Part shown: in pieces, positions 35,710 to 45,492 of the stretch
Layout of the letters: every line of letters starts with the position of its first letter
Numbering within the stretch: the first letter of the stretch is position 1
Assembly: GCA_014859445.1 (NCBI GenBank)
Contig: JACUUC010000009.1
Location: 1-64,000 of the forward strand
Direction: 5' to 3'
Origin: Bacterioplanes sp.
GTDB lineage: Bacteria > Pseudomonadota > Gammaproteobacteria > Pseudomonadales > Oceanobacteraceae
Length of the DNA stretch: 64,000 bases
Notes under the pieces: model-generated
The model's input: only the letters and a program-made list of their open reading frames with translations
Database searches by the model: none
What the model was told of the DNA's origin: nothing
Translations under genes and position numbers: made by a program

Positions 35710-37998
35710 TTAATGACTACTGGTTGGGCCAATGATGCGACTAAAGCCAGCTTTTTCCAGAGCCAATTGCAAGGTCGCCACAACGATAGGAGCGCTGTCT
35801 AAGGTCAACACCTCACGCAACAGCTGCTCTGCCCACTGCCTTTCTATGCCACGAATAACAGACTTCACTTTCGGTAAGTTGGTGGCATTCATCGACAGTA
35901 CGTCATAGCCCATGGCCATCAACAAAACAGCCCCCAGTGGGTTACCGGCTAATTCGCCACAAATGCTCACGGGTGTATTGGTTGCTTGTGCATCAAGCAC
36001 AATGCTCTGTAAGGCTTGCAATACCGCAGGATGAAATGCCTGATACAAACCGGCAACGCGAGGGTTATTACGATCCACCGCGAGCAAATATTGCGTTAAA
36101 TCGTTACTTCCTACCGATAAAAAATCGACTCGCTGTGCCAATGCCTTAATCTGATAAACCGCGGCTGGCACCTCAATCATGACCCCCACTTGCGGCGTAT
36201 CCACCAGAAAACCTTCTTCCAACACCTCGGCATGCGCTCGATAAATCAAATGCAGCGCTTCATCCACTTCGCCGACGCTACTGATCATCGGCAACATAAT
36301 GCGCAGATTGTTCAACTCGACACTGGCTTTTAACATGGCACGAATTTGTACCAAGAAAATTTCTGGGTGATCCAGTGTGATGCGAATACCACGCCAACCT
36401 AAAAACGGATTCGCTTCATTGATTGGAAAATAGGGCAGTGCTTTATCACCACCGATATCCAAAGTACGCATGGTGACAGGCGCAGGGGCAAACGTTTCGA
36501 GTTGCTGACGATACGTTTTTTGCTGCTCGCTTTCCGAAGGAAAACGATCCTTCATCATGAAAGGCACTTCGGTACGGTACAAGCCAACGCCTTCCGCGCC
36601 TCGGTCAAGACTGCGAACGGCATCCGTAATCAAACCGGTATTCACCCACAACGGAATGCGATGGCCATCCAGCGTTTCCGCAGGCAGATCTCGCAACTCT
36701 TGCAAATCGTTTTGCAACGCCAGCTCTTCTTCGAAGACCGCTTGGTATTGCTCACGCAGCTCATCACCAGGACTCGAGAACAGCAAACCACGATAGCCAT
36801 CAACGATGACTTCGAGACCATGCAATTGCGCATAGGGCAAGTCCACCACCCCCATGACCGTCGGCACGCCCATCGCTCGCGCTAGAATGGCCACATGGGA
36901 GTTGGATGAACCTTGCACCGAGACCAAACCAACCAATTTATCGGCTGGTACTTCACCGAGCATGGCGGGGGTCAATTCTTCACTCACCAGAATGGTGTTG
37001 TCAGGAAAATCATCCAGCGAGGTGTGCTTTTCGGCACCCTGTAATCGCGCCAAAATACGAATACCTAAGTCACGGATATCCGATGAACGTTCGCGTAAAT
37101 ACGGGTCTTCCATCAACTGAAAGTGACCCACATACTGCATAATGACCTGTCGCAATGCACCTTGCGCCCAATTATTGGCGCGAATGACCGCTCGAACTTC
37201 ATCTCCCAGCGCGTTGTCATCCAACATGTTCAAATACACATCAAACAAGGCCATTTCTTCTGGACGCAACTCACTGCTCAAGTGCTTCCCTAAGCTGCGA
37301 ATTTCTTCTCGTGCACCCTCAAGAGCTCGATCAAAATGCGCAATTTCGCTGTCGATGGATTCCGGCTCACGATCCGCCACCGCATTCAAATCGGCCACGG
37401 GCGTAATCACAAAAGCTTGTCCAATGGCCACACCCGGCGCCCCCGGAGCCCCGTTGAAACGTGCGCCTTGACGCTTTTCGGTCGGATTGTTTTCGGTGGG
37501 AATATTCAAGATGTGGCCGGTGGCTTCGGCGTGCGCAATAACGCCCGCCAACTGCGCCGACATGGTGACCAAAAACGCTTCTTCACTTTCGTCAAACTGA
37601 CGGCTTTCGCGCTGCTGCACCACCATCACACCCATCAGACGTTTATGATGGATGATTGGCACCCCGAGAAAGGACAAAAACTCCTCTTCACCGGTTTCCG
37701 ACAAGTAAAAGTAATGAGGATGCGAAGGAGCGTTATCAATATTCAGAGGTTCTTCGCGCGCACCGACCAAACCAACCAAACCTTGCGATGCATGCAAACC
37801 GACCTTGCCAACCGCTTCTTGCTTTAGGCCCTCGGTTGCCATCAATACATAACGGCGACTGTCATTATCGTACAAATAAACGGAACACACCTCGGTATGC
37901 ATGGCATCACGAATACGCTTCACCACCAATTGCAAGGCATCGCCCAAATCGGTCGCGGCGCTGACTTCCTGAACGATCCGTCGCAGGATATCCAGCAT
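35710..37998 (-). CDS. ptsP: PEP-protein phosphotransferase of the nitrogen PTS (EI-Ntr)
   Basis: A 762-residue cytoplasmic enzyme that autophosphorylates with PEP and feeds NPr (PtsO). The N-terminal GAF domain (about 1-150) has ALQLVVKRIRDAMHTEVCSVYLYD; the middle has the phosphohistidine loop SSNSHVAILARAMGVPTVMG; the C-terminal PEP-binding barrel has GWRGIRITLDHPE, MIEVPAAVYQIKALA and SVGSNDLTQYLLAVDRNNP. The GTG at 38010 is also in frame, but the ATG at 37998 gives the usual start. rppH lies 87 nt upstream, an arrangement found in E. coli too. Confidence 0.95.
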   Translation of the reverse strand: MLDILRRIVQEVSAATDLGDALQLVVKRIRDAMHTEVCSVYLYDNDSRRYVLMATEGLKQEAVGKVGLHASQGLVGLVGAREEPLNIDNAPSHPHYFYLSETGEEEFLSFLGVPIIHHKRLMGVMVVQQRESRQFDESEEAFLVTMSAQLAGVIAHAEATGHILNIPTENNPTEKRQGARFNGAPGAPGVAIGQAFVITPVADLNAVADREPESIDSEIAHFDRALEGAREEIRSLGKHLSSELRPEEMALFDVYLNMLDDNALGDEVRAVIRANNWAQGALRQVIMQYVGHFQLMEDPYLRERSSDIRDLGIRILARLQGAEKHTSLDDFPDNTILVSEELTPAMLGEVPADKLVGLVSVQGSSNSHVAILARAMGVPTVMGVVDLPYAQLHGLEVIVDGYRGLLFSSPGDELREQYQAVFEEELALQNDLQELRDLPAETLDGHRIPLWVNTGLITDAVRSLDRGAEGVGLYRTEVPFMMKDRFPSESEQQKTYRQQLETFAPAPVTMRTLDIGGDKALPYFPINEANPFLGWRGIRITLDHPEIFLVQIRAMLKASVELNNLRIMLPMISSVGEVDEALHLIYRAHAEVLEEGFLVDTPQVGVMIEVPAAVYQIKALAQRVDFLSVGSNDLTQYLLAVDRNNPRVAGLYQAFHPAVLQALQSIVLDAQATNTPVSICGELAGNPLGAVLLMAMGYDVLSMNATNLPKVKSVIRGIERQWAEQLLREVLTLDSAPIVVATLQLALEKAGFSRIIGPTSSH

Positions 37999-38085
37999 CA
38001 GATAATCCACCCAATGGTCATACTGTGTTCCTCTTAATTACATCGAAGACATGGCTCCAGAATGCACTCTCGTCAAACGAATGAA

Positions 38086-38580
38086 TTAGACGCCAGAGTG
38101 TTTCTGCAAACGCGCAATACGAGGGGCCAATTCCGCCATAGCACGTCGATACACATCGCGCTTAAACGACACGACACGTCCCAATGGGAACCAATAACTG
38201 ACCCAGCTCCAGCCGTCAAACTCTGGCTTTCCCGTACTCGACACGTCAATTTGCGCATCATCCACCAGCAACCTCAGCAAAAACCATTTTTGCTTTTGCC
38301 CCACACACACTGGGTGATTGTCATGACGAATCATCCGCTTAGGTAAGCGATAACGAAGCCAACCTCTTGTGCAGCCAATGATCTGTACATCACTGGCACT
38401 CAAGCCAATCTCTTCTGCTAACTCGCGGTATAATGCCTTCTCTGGGGATTCCCCCGGTTTAATTCCCCCTTGAGGGAATTGCCAGGCATCTTGACCGATT
38501 CGCCGTGCCCATAGCACTTGACCAGCGTCATTGCACAATATGATGCCGACGTTGGGGCGATAACCTTGATCATCAATCAC
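38086..38580 (-). CDS. rppH: RNA 5'-pyrophosphohydrolase
   Basis: RppH removes pyrophosphate from mRNA 5' ends and starts decay. The protein carries the Nudix box [20 protein letters not shown] followed by IGL, matching GX5EX7REUXEEXGU, and the RppH-type start [22 protein letters not shown]. The frame runs to an ATG at 38631, but homologues begin MIDxxGYRPNV, so I take the GTG at 38580 (reading V-I-D-D-Q-G-Y-R), which has GGATGG about 5 nt before it. That gives 164 residues, close to the family norm. ptsP follows. Confidence 0.92.
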   Translation of the reverse strand: MIDDQGYRPNVGIILCNDAGQVLWARRIGQDAWQFPQGGIKPGESPEKALYRELAEEIGLSASDVQIIGCTRGWLRYRLPKRMIRHDNHPVCVGQKQKWFLLRLLVDDAQIDVSSTGKPEFDGWSWVSYWFPLGRVVSFKRDVYRRAMAELAPRIARLQKHSGV

Positions 38581-38821
38581 AATGCCATCCAAAACTATTT
38601 CTTGATTCAAACCTTGCCGATTTTTAGGCAAACGTCAAGCCCATTGATGACTTCGGCGTCGTATTAGAACCAAACAAAGAAGAAAATTGAGTGTTAAAAA
38701 CCCATAATTATAAGGAAAGTATGCGCTGTTGCCTTTAGAATAGCGACAAATTTTATCATTGACGATGGCCGTGACGATGTCATAGCCATGGCTAAAATAG
38801 ACCGAATTGGATGGAAAAACA

Positions 38822-39478
38822 GTGGCATTAGCAATCTTCGATTTAGATCATACCTTGCTGGATGGCGATAGCGATCACGCATGGGGACAATACTTGGTTG
38901 ATCGTGGCTTAGTGGATGCTGAACATCATCAACAACGTAATGATTTTTTTTACGAACAATACCAAGCGGGCACTCTGAACATTCATGAGTTTTTGGCCTT
39001 CGCTTTGCAGCCGCTCACTCGTTATCCTCGTGAACACATGGAAGAAGAGCGCAAACGCTTTCTAGCAGAACGCATTACACCACTGATCAGTCAAAAAAGC
39101 CGTGACCTACTGCAACAACATCGAGAGCAAGGTGATGAGCTATTGATCATCACCGCCACCAACGGCTTCGTCACATTCCCAATCGCCGAGATGCTGGGCG
39201 TCGAACACATCATTGCACCCATTCCTGAAATCATGAATGACCAATACACCGGACGCATCATCGGCATTCCGAGCTTCCAAGGCGGCAAAGTCACACGGCT
39301 AGAGCAATGGTTGCAAGAACAGCATACCGACCTAGTAGGAAGTTATTTTTACAGTGACTCCCATAATGATTTACCCTTGTTGCGCGTGGTCGATCACCCC
39401 GTTGTCGTAAATCCTGACCCGACGTTACAACGCGTTGCTGAAGAGCAACAATGGCCCATCATCTCATTACGAGATTAA
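38822..39478 (+). CDS. HAD-superfamily phosphatase, SerB-like (HAD-IB)
   Basis: A 218-residue cytoplasmic phosphohydrolase. Motif I is IFDLDHTLLDGDSD (DxDxT with nucleophile Asp), motif II LLIITATNGF, and motif III-IV FQGGKVTRLEQWL with YSDSHNDLPLL. The cap includes RKRFLAERITPLISQKSR. This pattern matches the HAD-IB group that includes proteins annotated histidinol-phosphatase or phosphoserine-phosphatase-like; substrate uncertain. Start is probably the GTG at 38822 with GGATGGA upstream, rather than the TTG at 38807. Confidence 0.82.
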   Translation: MALAIFDLDHTLLDGDSDHAWGQYLVDRGLVDAEHHQQRNDFFYEQYQAGTLNIHEFLAFALQPLTRYPREHMEEERKRFLAERITPLISQKSRDLLQQHREQGDELLIITATNGFVTFPIAEMLGVEHIIAPIPEIMNDQYTGRIIGIPSFQGGKVTRLEQWLQEQHTDLVGSYFYSDSHNDLPLLRVVDHPVVVNPDPTLQRVAEEQQWPIISLRD

Positions 39479-39503
39479 TGCCTCACTGAGCAAGGAGTCG
39501 AAC

Positions 39504-40769
39504 GTGCGCTGTTTGAATTGGGGATTCGTTCCCGTCTTACTGTTGCTAGTCAGTGCTTGTAGTCAACAAGACGGCCAAGAAACGCTGTCGTTACCAATGA
39601 CGATGAACACACCATTACCGGTCTCGGATCGCGCCTATCACGCACTGGACGACGAATTCCTTTCCGCCTTTGTCGCTCATATCAGCTTATCAGCGTATAC
39701 CCATGTCTCTCTTGCCACTCAAGCCGCACAGGAATTGGATAGCCGAGTTGCCGCTCTCATGCACACACCCAATGACAATACGCTGAATGATGCACAAGTT
39801 GCCTGGCGCGAAGCGTATGATGCCTACTTACACAGTTTATTGTTCAGTTACTTGCCGCTCATCGATCCAGCCGACTGGCATCATCAACAGATTGATTTGC
39901 GCAGCACCTTAACGTTTCTGGACAGCTGGCCGATTGAGGGGGGTTACATCGATCACATTCCTGGCTATCCGTTCAGCGGCATCGTAAACGACCTCACCTT
40001 ACCCATACAAGAAGACACCATACTGACTCAGCATCGTTTTGCGGATGATAGCTACGCCAGCGTTGGCTACCACGCCATTGAGTTCATGCTATGGGGCGCC
40101 GATGGTGATCGTGATCCACGTGATTTTTTCGCACAAGAAAACACCGCGCCAGTGATCGTACCGCTGGTGACCGGTGATATTGGCATCAATAGCGTCAGCG
40201 ACCAAGAAGAAGACGAGCAAGCCGACAGCGCATTGACGCACACATTCGGTATTCAAAATCATGCTCGTCGACGTCAATACGTGCAATTGCTGACCGAACA
40301 ACTGCAAAAACACCTACTGCGATTACAGCGCCGCTGGCAACCAAGCAATGGCTATTATGCCGACATGATTCAAAGCAGTGAGCCCACCAAAGTGGTGCAA
40401 GTCAGCTTATGGGCTGCCAATCAATTATTGGCGCAGGAGCTATTACATCGTCGACTGCCAGCGGACAGTAGCGCGTTTAGCCAAACCAGCTTAAATGACC
40501 TACGTGCGCTGTTGAATGGTTTACAACAAATATTGCTACCAGACAACACCAGCCTTGGGCTATCCATGCTGCTACAGGATCACCCCGACTTACTCGATCA
40601 ATGGCAGCAACAGCTGCATTCCAGTTACGCCTTATTAGATCAATGGCAGCGTGCGGAGCTGACGCCGAACGCCGCACGTGAGGCATTAAAAGAGCGGCTG
40701 ATTGGTTTGATGTCTTTACTGCAGCGCAGCGCAGATTACTTGCAATTGCAGCTGCAGCTAAACGAGTAA
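39504..40769 (+). CDS. Imelysin-family lipoprotein
   Basis: A 421-residue exported lipoprotein. The start is a GTG with AAGGAG before it; the signal sequence MRCLNWGFVPVLLLLVSAC ends in a lipobox with the lipidated Cys. The mature part has the imelysin-like pattern: AQVAWREAYDAYLHSLLF, SWPIEGGYIDHIPG and GYHAIEFMLWGADGDRDPRDF, containing the GxHxxE signature. Imelysin and EfeO-like proteins take part in iron acquisition in the periplasm. No iron transporter lies beside it. The outer versus inner membrane location cannot be decided. Confidence 0.85.
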   Translation: MRCLNWGFVPVLLLLVSACSQQDGQETLSLPMTMNTPLPVSDRAYHALDDEFLSAFVAHISLSAYTHVSLATQAAQELDSRVAALMHTPNDNTLNDAQVAWREAYDAYLHSLLFSYLPLIDPADWHHQQIDLRSTLTFLDSWPIEGGYIDHIPGYPFSGIVNDLTLPIQEDTILTQHRFADDSYASVGYHAIEFMLWGADGDRDPRDFFAQENTAPVIVPLVTGDIGINSVSDQEEDEQADSALTHTFGIQNHARRRQYVQLLTEQLQKHLLRLQRRWQPSNGYYADMIQSSEPTKVVQVSLWAANQLLAQELLHRRLPADSSAFSQTSLNDLRALLNGLQQILLPDNTSLGLSMLLQDHPDLLDQWQQQLHSSYALLDQWQRAELTPNAAREALKERLIGLMSLLQRSADYLQLQLQLNE

Positions 40770-40774
40770 GGGGA

Positions 40775-41968
40775 TCAGCGCGTCGGTAAGACCCGCGCAA
40801 ACACCGCCTTCAGATAACGCGTTTCAGGAATGGCAGGCAACACGGGATGGTCTGCGCCCTGACTGCCTACATGCTGAATGGTCACATCGCGATCCAGCTC
40901 ACGCCCCAATATGCGCAACATATCGGGCAAGCGGTCTTCCGCCAAGTGCATCGAGCACGATCCCGCCACCAATAAACCGTCCTTGCTTAACAGACGCATG
41001 GCGAGTTGATTAAACCGATGGTAAGCCTGCTCACCGGCCTTGATGTCTTTACGACGAGGAATCAGTGCTGGCGGATCCACGACCACCACATCAAAGCGCT
41101 CGCCACTGTCTTTTAACTGGCGCAATGCTTGAAACGCATCCCCTTGCCAATACTGCATTTTATCGGCAACACCGTTCAATTCCGCATTTTGTTCTGCCCA
41201 GTCCAACGCCTGTGCCGAGGCATCCACACAATGGACCTCAGCCGCCCCGTGACGTGCCGCTTGAACCCCCCAGCCACCAATGTAACTGAACACATCCAAT
41301 ACCCGCTTACCGGCCACCAGTCGATTTAACTGAGCCCGATTTTCTCGATGATCATAAAACCAACCGGTCTTTTGCCCAGCAATGATGGGAGCCATAAAAC
41401 GTGTGTCGTTTTCAATTAACGGCGCGCAATCATCTTCTAACTGACCCTGCACCACCTCAACGTACTCCGGCAAGCCTTCTACCGCACGCAACTTGCCATC
41501 ATTTTTCAGCACAATGGTGTGGGGGTTGGCGACTTTGTTAATGGCATCGAGGATCTCTTGGCGACGTAACTCCATCCCCATGCTGGAAATTTGTACCACC
41601 ACCACATCCATAAAACGGTCGATCACTAGCCCAGGCAGGCCATCGCTGTCGCCATACACCCAGCGATAACAATCGTGTGGATACCATAAGGTACGAGCAC
41701 TTAAGGCCACATTAAGGCGATGAACCAACAACGACGCATCCAATGCTTGATTGCTATCACGACTGAATAAACGTGCGCAAATCAACTGATCGGGGCTGAC
41801 CAAGGCTCGACCTAGCGCTTTGCCATTGGCCGCTTCCACCACCACCTCCTGTCCTGCGGAAAGCGACTTCAATGGGGTTTGTTCGATATCCACTTCATTG
41901 CTGTACACCCAAACATGGCCGCTTTTCAATCGACGTTCTGCTTTGGCCTTTAAACGCAAGGATGCCAT
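40775..41968 (-). CDS. rlmI: 23S rRNA m5C1962 methyltransferase
   Basis: A 397-residue SAM-dependent RNA methyltransferase. It has the N-terminal PUA domain (MASLRLKAKAERRLKSGHVW, YSNEVD), an EEHGI-like middle and a Rossmann core: LDVFSYIGGWGVQAARHGAA, VHCVDASAQALDWAEQNA, VVVDPPALIPRRKDIKAGEQ and VAGSCSMHLAE with the catalytic Cys. It corresponds to RlmI (YccW). ATG at 41968 chosen because GGAG lies about 7 nt before it. It converges with the imelysin gene, with only 5 nt between the stops. Confidence 0.93.
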   Translation of the reverse strand: MASLRLKAKAERRLKSGHVWVYSNEVDIEQTPLKSLSAGQEVVVEAANGKALGRALVSPDQLICARLFSRDSNQALDASLLVHRLNVALSARTLWYPHDCYRWVYGDSDGLPGLVIDRFMDVVVVQISSMGMELRRQEILDAINKVANPHTIVLKNDGKLRAVEGLPEYVEVVQGQLEDDCAPLIENDTRFMAPIIAGQKTGWFYDHRENRAQLNRLVAGKRVLDVFSYIGGWGVQAARHGAAEVHCVDASAQALDWAEQNAELNGVADKMQYWQGDAFQALRQLKDSGERFDVVVVDPPALIPRRKDIKAGEQAYHRFNQLAMRLLSKDGLLVAGSCSMHLAEDRLPDMLRILGRELDRDVTIQHVGSQGADHPVLPAIPETRYLKAVFARVLPTR

Positions 41969-42091
41969 CTTGATTCTCCGAATAGGACAGGATAAAAACA
42001 CTATTATACGCAGACTGACACAATCTGCTGCGGCAAAATCATGCTGCGTTCACTATACTTACTCTTTTCGCAATAACGTGAAGCCGTTACC

Positions 42092-42970
42092 ATGAGCTCA
42101 GAACTGTCGGAAGAACAAATCGCCAGCATTTTACAAGGCATTAAAATACCGCCACAGCCGCAAATCTTGGTCGACTTGCAAATTGAGCAATTGATGCCCA
42201 ATCCCGACCTTGGCAGTATCGCCAAGCTCATACGGCAAGACGTCGGTCTCGCTGGCACCATTTTAAAGGTGGTGAATTCTCCCTTTTACGGCCTCAGCAA
42301 TCGCATCACATCCGTTGAACAAGCCGTCAGTTTGATTGGTTTAAGCAGTGTCATCAATATCATCAACGGCTTATCCATCAAAAGTCAGATGAGCGATGAA
42401 ACCATCGTCAATATGAATCGTTTTTGGGACACCGCGACCGACATTGCGCAAGTGTCCACCACCATCGCCAAACAAGTCGGCTACCCGAATCCCGATTTAG
42501 CCTACCTACTGGGCTTGTTCCATAATTGCGGCATTCCACTGCTGATGAATCGGTTTGAGAATTACCTCGACGTGATGGTGGAATCGTATTCGCACCCAGA
42601 GCTGCGGGTGGTCGATGTGGAGAATCAACAACTGAACACCAACCACGCCGTCATTGGTTATTACATTGCTCGTTCGTGGAACTTACCAACCATTCTTGGC
42701 GAAGCCATTGCCGAACACCACAGTGTTACGCGCTATTTTAGCTCGACCGATCACAAAGACTCCGAGCTGAAAACGCTGCTCGCCATTTTGAAGTTATCGG
42801 AACACATCTGCGGTAATTACCGTGTACTCGGACGACAAAGCGTGGATTTAGAATGGCAAGCCATTGGCTCCGAAATCCTCGCCTACCTGGGGCTAGGTGA
42901 ATACGATGTCGAGCAAATGGAAGCCAATTTTGCCGAAATGGGCGCCAGTTTTCAGAACTACCGCTACTAA
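42092..42970 (+). CDS. HDOD domain protein
   Basis: A single-domain HDOD protein of 292 residues: ILQGIKIPPQPQILVDLQIE, AKLIRQDVGLAGTILKVVNSPFYG, SVEQAVSLIGLSSVINIING, LAYLLGLFHNCGIPLLMNRF and the lasting HAVIGYYIARSWNLPTILGEAI. HDOD proteins are regulatory relatives of HD phosphohydrolases lacking catalysis; they often act in chemotaxis, biofilm or stress signalling. It is transcribed alone, divergent from rlmI. A GAAG precedes the ATG. Confidence 0.85.
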   Translation: MSSELSEEQIASILQGIKIPPQPQILVDLQIEQLMPNPDLGSIAKLIRQDVGLAGTILKVVNSPFYGLSNRITSVEQAVSLIGLSSVINIINGLSIKSQMSDETIVNMNRFWDTATDIAQVSTTIAKQVGYPNPDLAYLLGLFHNCGIPLLMNRFENYLDVMVESYSHPELRVVDVENQQLNTNHAVIGYYIARSWNLPTILGEAIAEHHSVTRYFSSTDHKDSELKTLLAILKLSEHICGNYRVLGRQSVDLEWQAIGSEILAYLGLGEYDVEQMEANFAEMGASFQNYRY

Positions 42971-43023
42971 TCTCCTAACCAACGATGGTGAACAATCATC
43001 GCCATCGTTTTTCTACGCAGCCG

Positions 43024-44259
43024 CTAAGGTCGCTGTTCTATCCGTGTGGTATCCAACCCCATCGCCTTCATCATGACGTGCTGCTTGATTGGTAACGCAC
43101 GATCAAACCAGCGCATCCCTTCATTACGCAACAAACGCAACCACGGCTGCTCGCTGGCAAACAAGCGCTTAAAACCCTCCATGGCGGCCATGGTGGTCAG
43201 GTTATCGGCTTGGCGGCGACGGTCGTAGCGCCCAAGCGTGAGCATGTCACCCAGAGGCAACTGTTTGTGCCAAGCGCGCTGCACTTCGTCAATGAGGGCG
43301 GCCGCATCTTTAAAGCCTAAATTCACGCCCTGTCCCGCCAGCGGATGTATGGTGTGCGCCGCATCACCGGCTAAGGCAATGCCTGGCATCACATACGTTG
43401 TGGCATGACGCTGGCGCAAGGGCACCACAGAGCGCGTTGAAGACGCCTCAATGCGACCGAGCTGCTGCTCAAAGGCGTCGGCTAACGCCACGTTAAACTC
43501 GTCGTCGTTCAGCGCCATCAACGCGGTAGCTTCTTCAGGCGAAGTCGACCAAACGATGGAGGCCAAATGCGCATCATTCGCTAACGGCAAAAACGCCAGT
43601 GGCCCTTGTGGGCGAAAACGTTGCCATGCGGTCGCTTGCAAGGGGTGCTCACAACGCACCGTGGCCACAATGGCATGGTGTTCATAATCCCACTCGCGGG
43701 TACGAAATCCAGCGCATTGACGTACCTGCGATTGAGCGCCATCACACGCCACCACTAACTGAGTCAATAGCACACGATCGTCGTCTAATACAACGGGCGT
43801 TAAGCCATCGTTATTCGGATGATCCACATAGCGCATGCGTTGTGACAAACGCTCAACCGGTGTCTCTTGTAAGGCTTGTTGCAGCGCCCAAACGGTTTCA
43901 CGATTTTCAACAATGTGCCCCAGTTCCGACACGTGCAAATCCGCTGCATCAAACTGCACACGCCCGGTACCTTCCGCATCCCACACCGTCATGTGCCGAT
44001 ACGGGCTGAGCCGATCATGAGGAATACGCGTCCATGCACCTAACTGCTGCAGCAGTTGCTGGCTTTGCGCCGTGAGTGCACTGACACGGATATCGTAATC
44101 CGCCACCGCCGGACCACGTTCAGGTTCGGCAAGCTGCGCAGGATCGAGTAAGGCAATGCGCATCGGCTTGGTACTGTCGGTCTGCGCTAATCCCACGGCA
44201 ATGGCTTGCCCCACCATGCCACCACCGATCACAATCACATCGTAATTCATCGTCATCAT
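43024..44259 (-). CDS. ubiI: UbiH/UbiF/VisC-type FAD hydroxylase (UbiI-like)
   Basis: A 411-residue flavin monooxygenase of ubiquinone ring hydroxylation. FAD-binding motif VIVIGGGMVGQAIAVGLAQ, YDIRVSALTAQSQQLLQQLGAW, LVVACDGAQSQVRQCAG with the DG motif, and GIALAGDAAHTIHPLAGQGVN with the GD motif are all present. The sequence DIRVSAL rather than FDGRATAL marks it as the second, VisC/UbiI/UbiF-like enzyme; the exact ring position cannot be assigned. Its start overlaps the ubiH end by 4 nt, so the pair is coupled. Confidence 0.88.
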   Translation of the reverse strand: MMTMNYDVIVIGGGMVGQAIAVGLAQTDSTKPMRIALLDPAQLAEPERGPAVADYDIRVSALTAQSQQLLQQLGAWTRIPHDRLSPYRHMTVWDAEGTGRVQFDAADLHVSELGHIVENRETVWALQQALQETPVERLSQRMRYVDHPNNDGLTPVVLDDDRVLLTQLVVACDGAQSQVRQCAGFRTREWDYEHHAIVATVRCEHPLQATAWQRFRPQGPLAFLPLANDAHLASIVWSTSPEEATALMALNDDEFNVALADAFEQQLGRIEASSTRSVVPLRQRHATTYVMPGIALAGDAAHTIHPLAGQGVNLGFKDAAALIDEVQRAWHKQLPLGDMLTLGRYDRRRQADNLTTMAAMEGFKRLFASEQPWLRLLRNEGMRWFDRALPIKQHVMMKAMGLDTTRIEQRP

Positions 44260-45479
44260 CCTATCTGAGTGGCTTTTTGACCCAAACCCATGGCGTGTCG
44301 TGCAAACAAGCGTCGCGCAGTGGGTAAGGCCGACATGGCAATTAAGCCGCCATCTCGCGCCAAGGCCAGCAAACCGCGGTCAGAGGCAAACAGTTTCGGC
44401 AATACATCACTGGCGGCGATGGTATTCCGTTGATCGCTGGCTTGTGCCTGTTGATAACGTTGCAGCATCGCCAAATCACCGACCTGCCCACCCCGACGAA
44501 CCTGATCCAGTATGTGCTCAGCCAAGCGCGCACAATCGCGCATGGCCAAATTAAAACCTTGCCCTGCAACGGGGTGCAAGCTGTGTGCGGCATTGCCGAG
44601 CAACACCAAACTGCGCCGCACTTGCTCGGTGCTAGTGACTAAGGCCAACGGGTACGACAAACGCTCACCCACCGACTGTAAGCGACCCACACGATGACCG
44701 ATTTGCTGCTGCAAACGCGCCAAAAAGGTGGCATCGTCGAGCGCTAACACATCGTCTACCACGTCATTATTGAGTGTCCACACCACCGCATATTGATGGC
44801 TTGATAGCGGCAAGAATGCAATCGGTCCTTCGCGACTGAAGCGTTCGTACGCCCAACCGTCATGGGCCTGAAGGCTCTCGACCTGTGTCACCAAGGCGTG
44901 TGTGCCATACGACTGTCGCTGATAAGTAATACCCAGCTGCTGAGCCAACGGAGAGCGCCCACCATCGGCCATCACCAGTAACGTCGCTTGCACCGTTCGA
45001 CCATCATTCAAGCGCAAATACGCACCCTGTTCGTTCATCTGCACGTGATCAACGGCACTCGGCGCCAAACACTGCACGCCCGATAAGTTGCGCAATGGAT
45101 TCAGCAAACCCGCCCCCAACTGCGCATTTTCAATGACATACCCTAACGCCTCGACCCCTTGCTCAGACGCGTGCAAATGCGTTTGACCGAAGCGTTGCTG
45201 ATCCGACACTTGGATATGCTCAATGGCACACGCAGACGATGCCACGGTCGACCACACACCCAGCCGATCAAGCAGTTGCTGTGTACCGAACGACAAGGCC
45301 GTCGCGCGCCCATCAAAACTCGGAGGACGAGACTGCACATCGCCTTGCCATTGCAGTGCTTGCCGATCCAGTAACGCGATGGTTAGTCCCTGCGCTAACG
45401 CCGGGCGCAGCAAATGCACCAAGCTCGCGCCGGTCATACCCGCGCCTAAAATGGCAATGTCTACGTTAATCGTGGTCAT
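44256..45479 (-). CDS. ubiH: 2-octaprenyl-6-methoxyphenyl hydroxylase UbiH
   Basis: A 407-residue FAD monooxygenase of ubiquinone synthesis. AILGAGMTGASLVHLLRPAL for FAD, SFDGRATALSFGTQQLLDRLG as in UbiH, LVMADGGRSPLAQQLG and LVLLGNAAHSLHPVAGQGFN (a GN in place of the more usual GD) are present. The frame extends to 45521, but GGAGG lies 5-8 nt before the ATG at 45479, the better start, which also removes overlap with pepP. It is third in ygfB-pepP-ubiH-ubiI, an order that matches E. coli. Confidence 0.9.
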   Translation of the reverse strand: MTTINVDIAILGAGMTGASLVHLLRPALAQGLTIALLDRQALQWQGDVQSRPPSFDGRATALSFGTQQLLDRLGVWSTVASSACAIEHIQVSDQQRFGQTHLHASEQGVEALGYVIENAQLGAGLLNPLRNLSGVQCLAPSAVDHVQMNEQGAYLRLNDGRTVQATLLVMADGGRSPLAQQLGITYQRQSYGTHALVTQVESLQAHDGWAYERFSREGPIAFLPLSSHQYAVVWTLNNDVVDDVLALDDATFLARLQQQIGHRVGRLQSVGERLSYPLALVTSTEQVRRSLVLLGNAAHSLHPVAGQGFNLAMRDCARLAEHILDQVRRGGQVGDLAMLQRYQQAQASDQRNTIAASDVLPKLFASDRGLLALARDGGLIAMSALPTARRLFARHAMGLGQKATQIG

Positions 45480-45492
45480 CTCGCCTCCTGGT

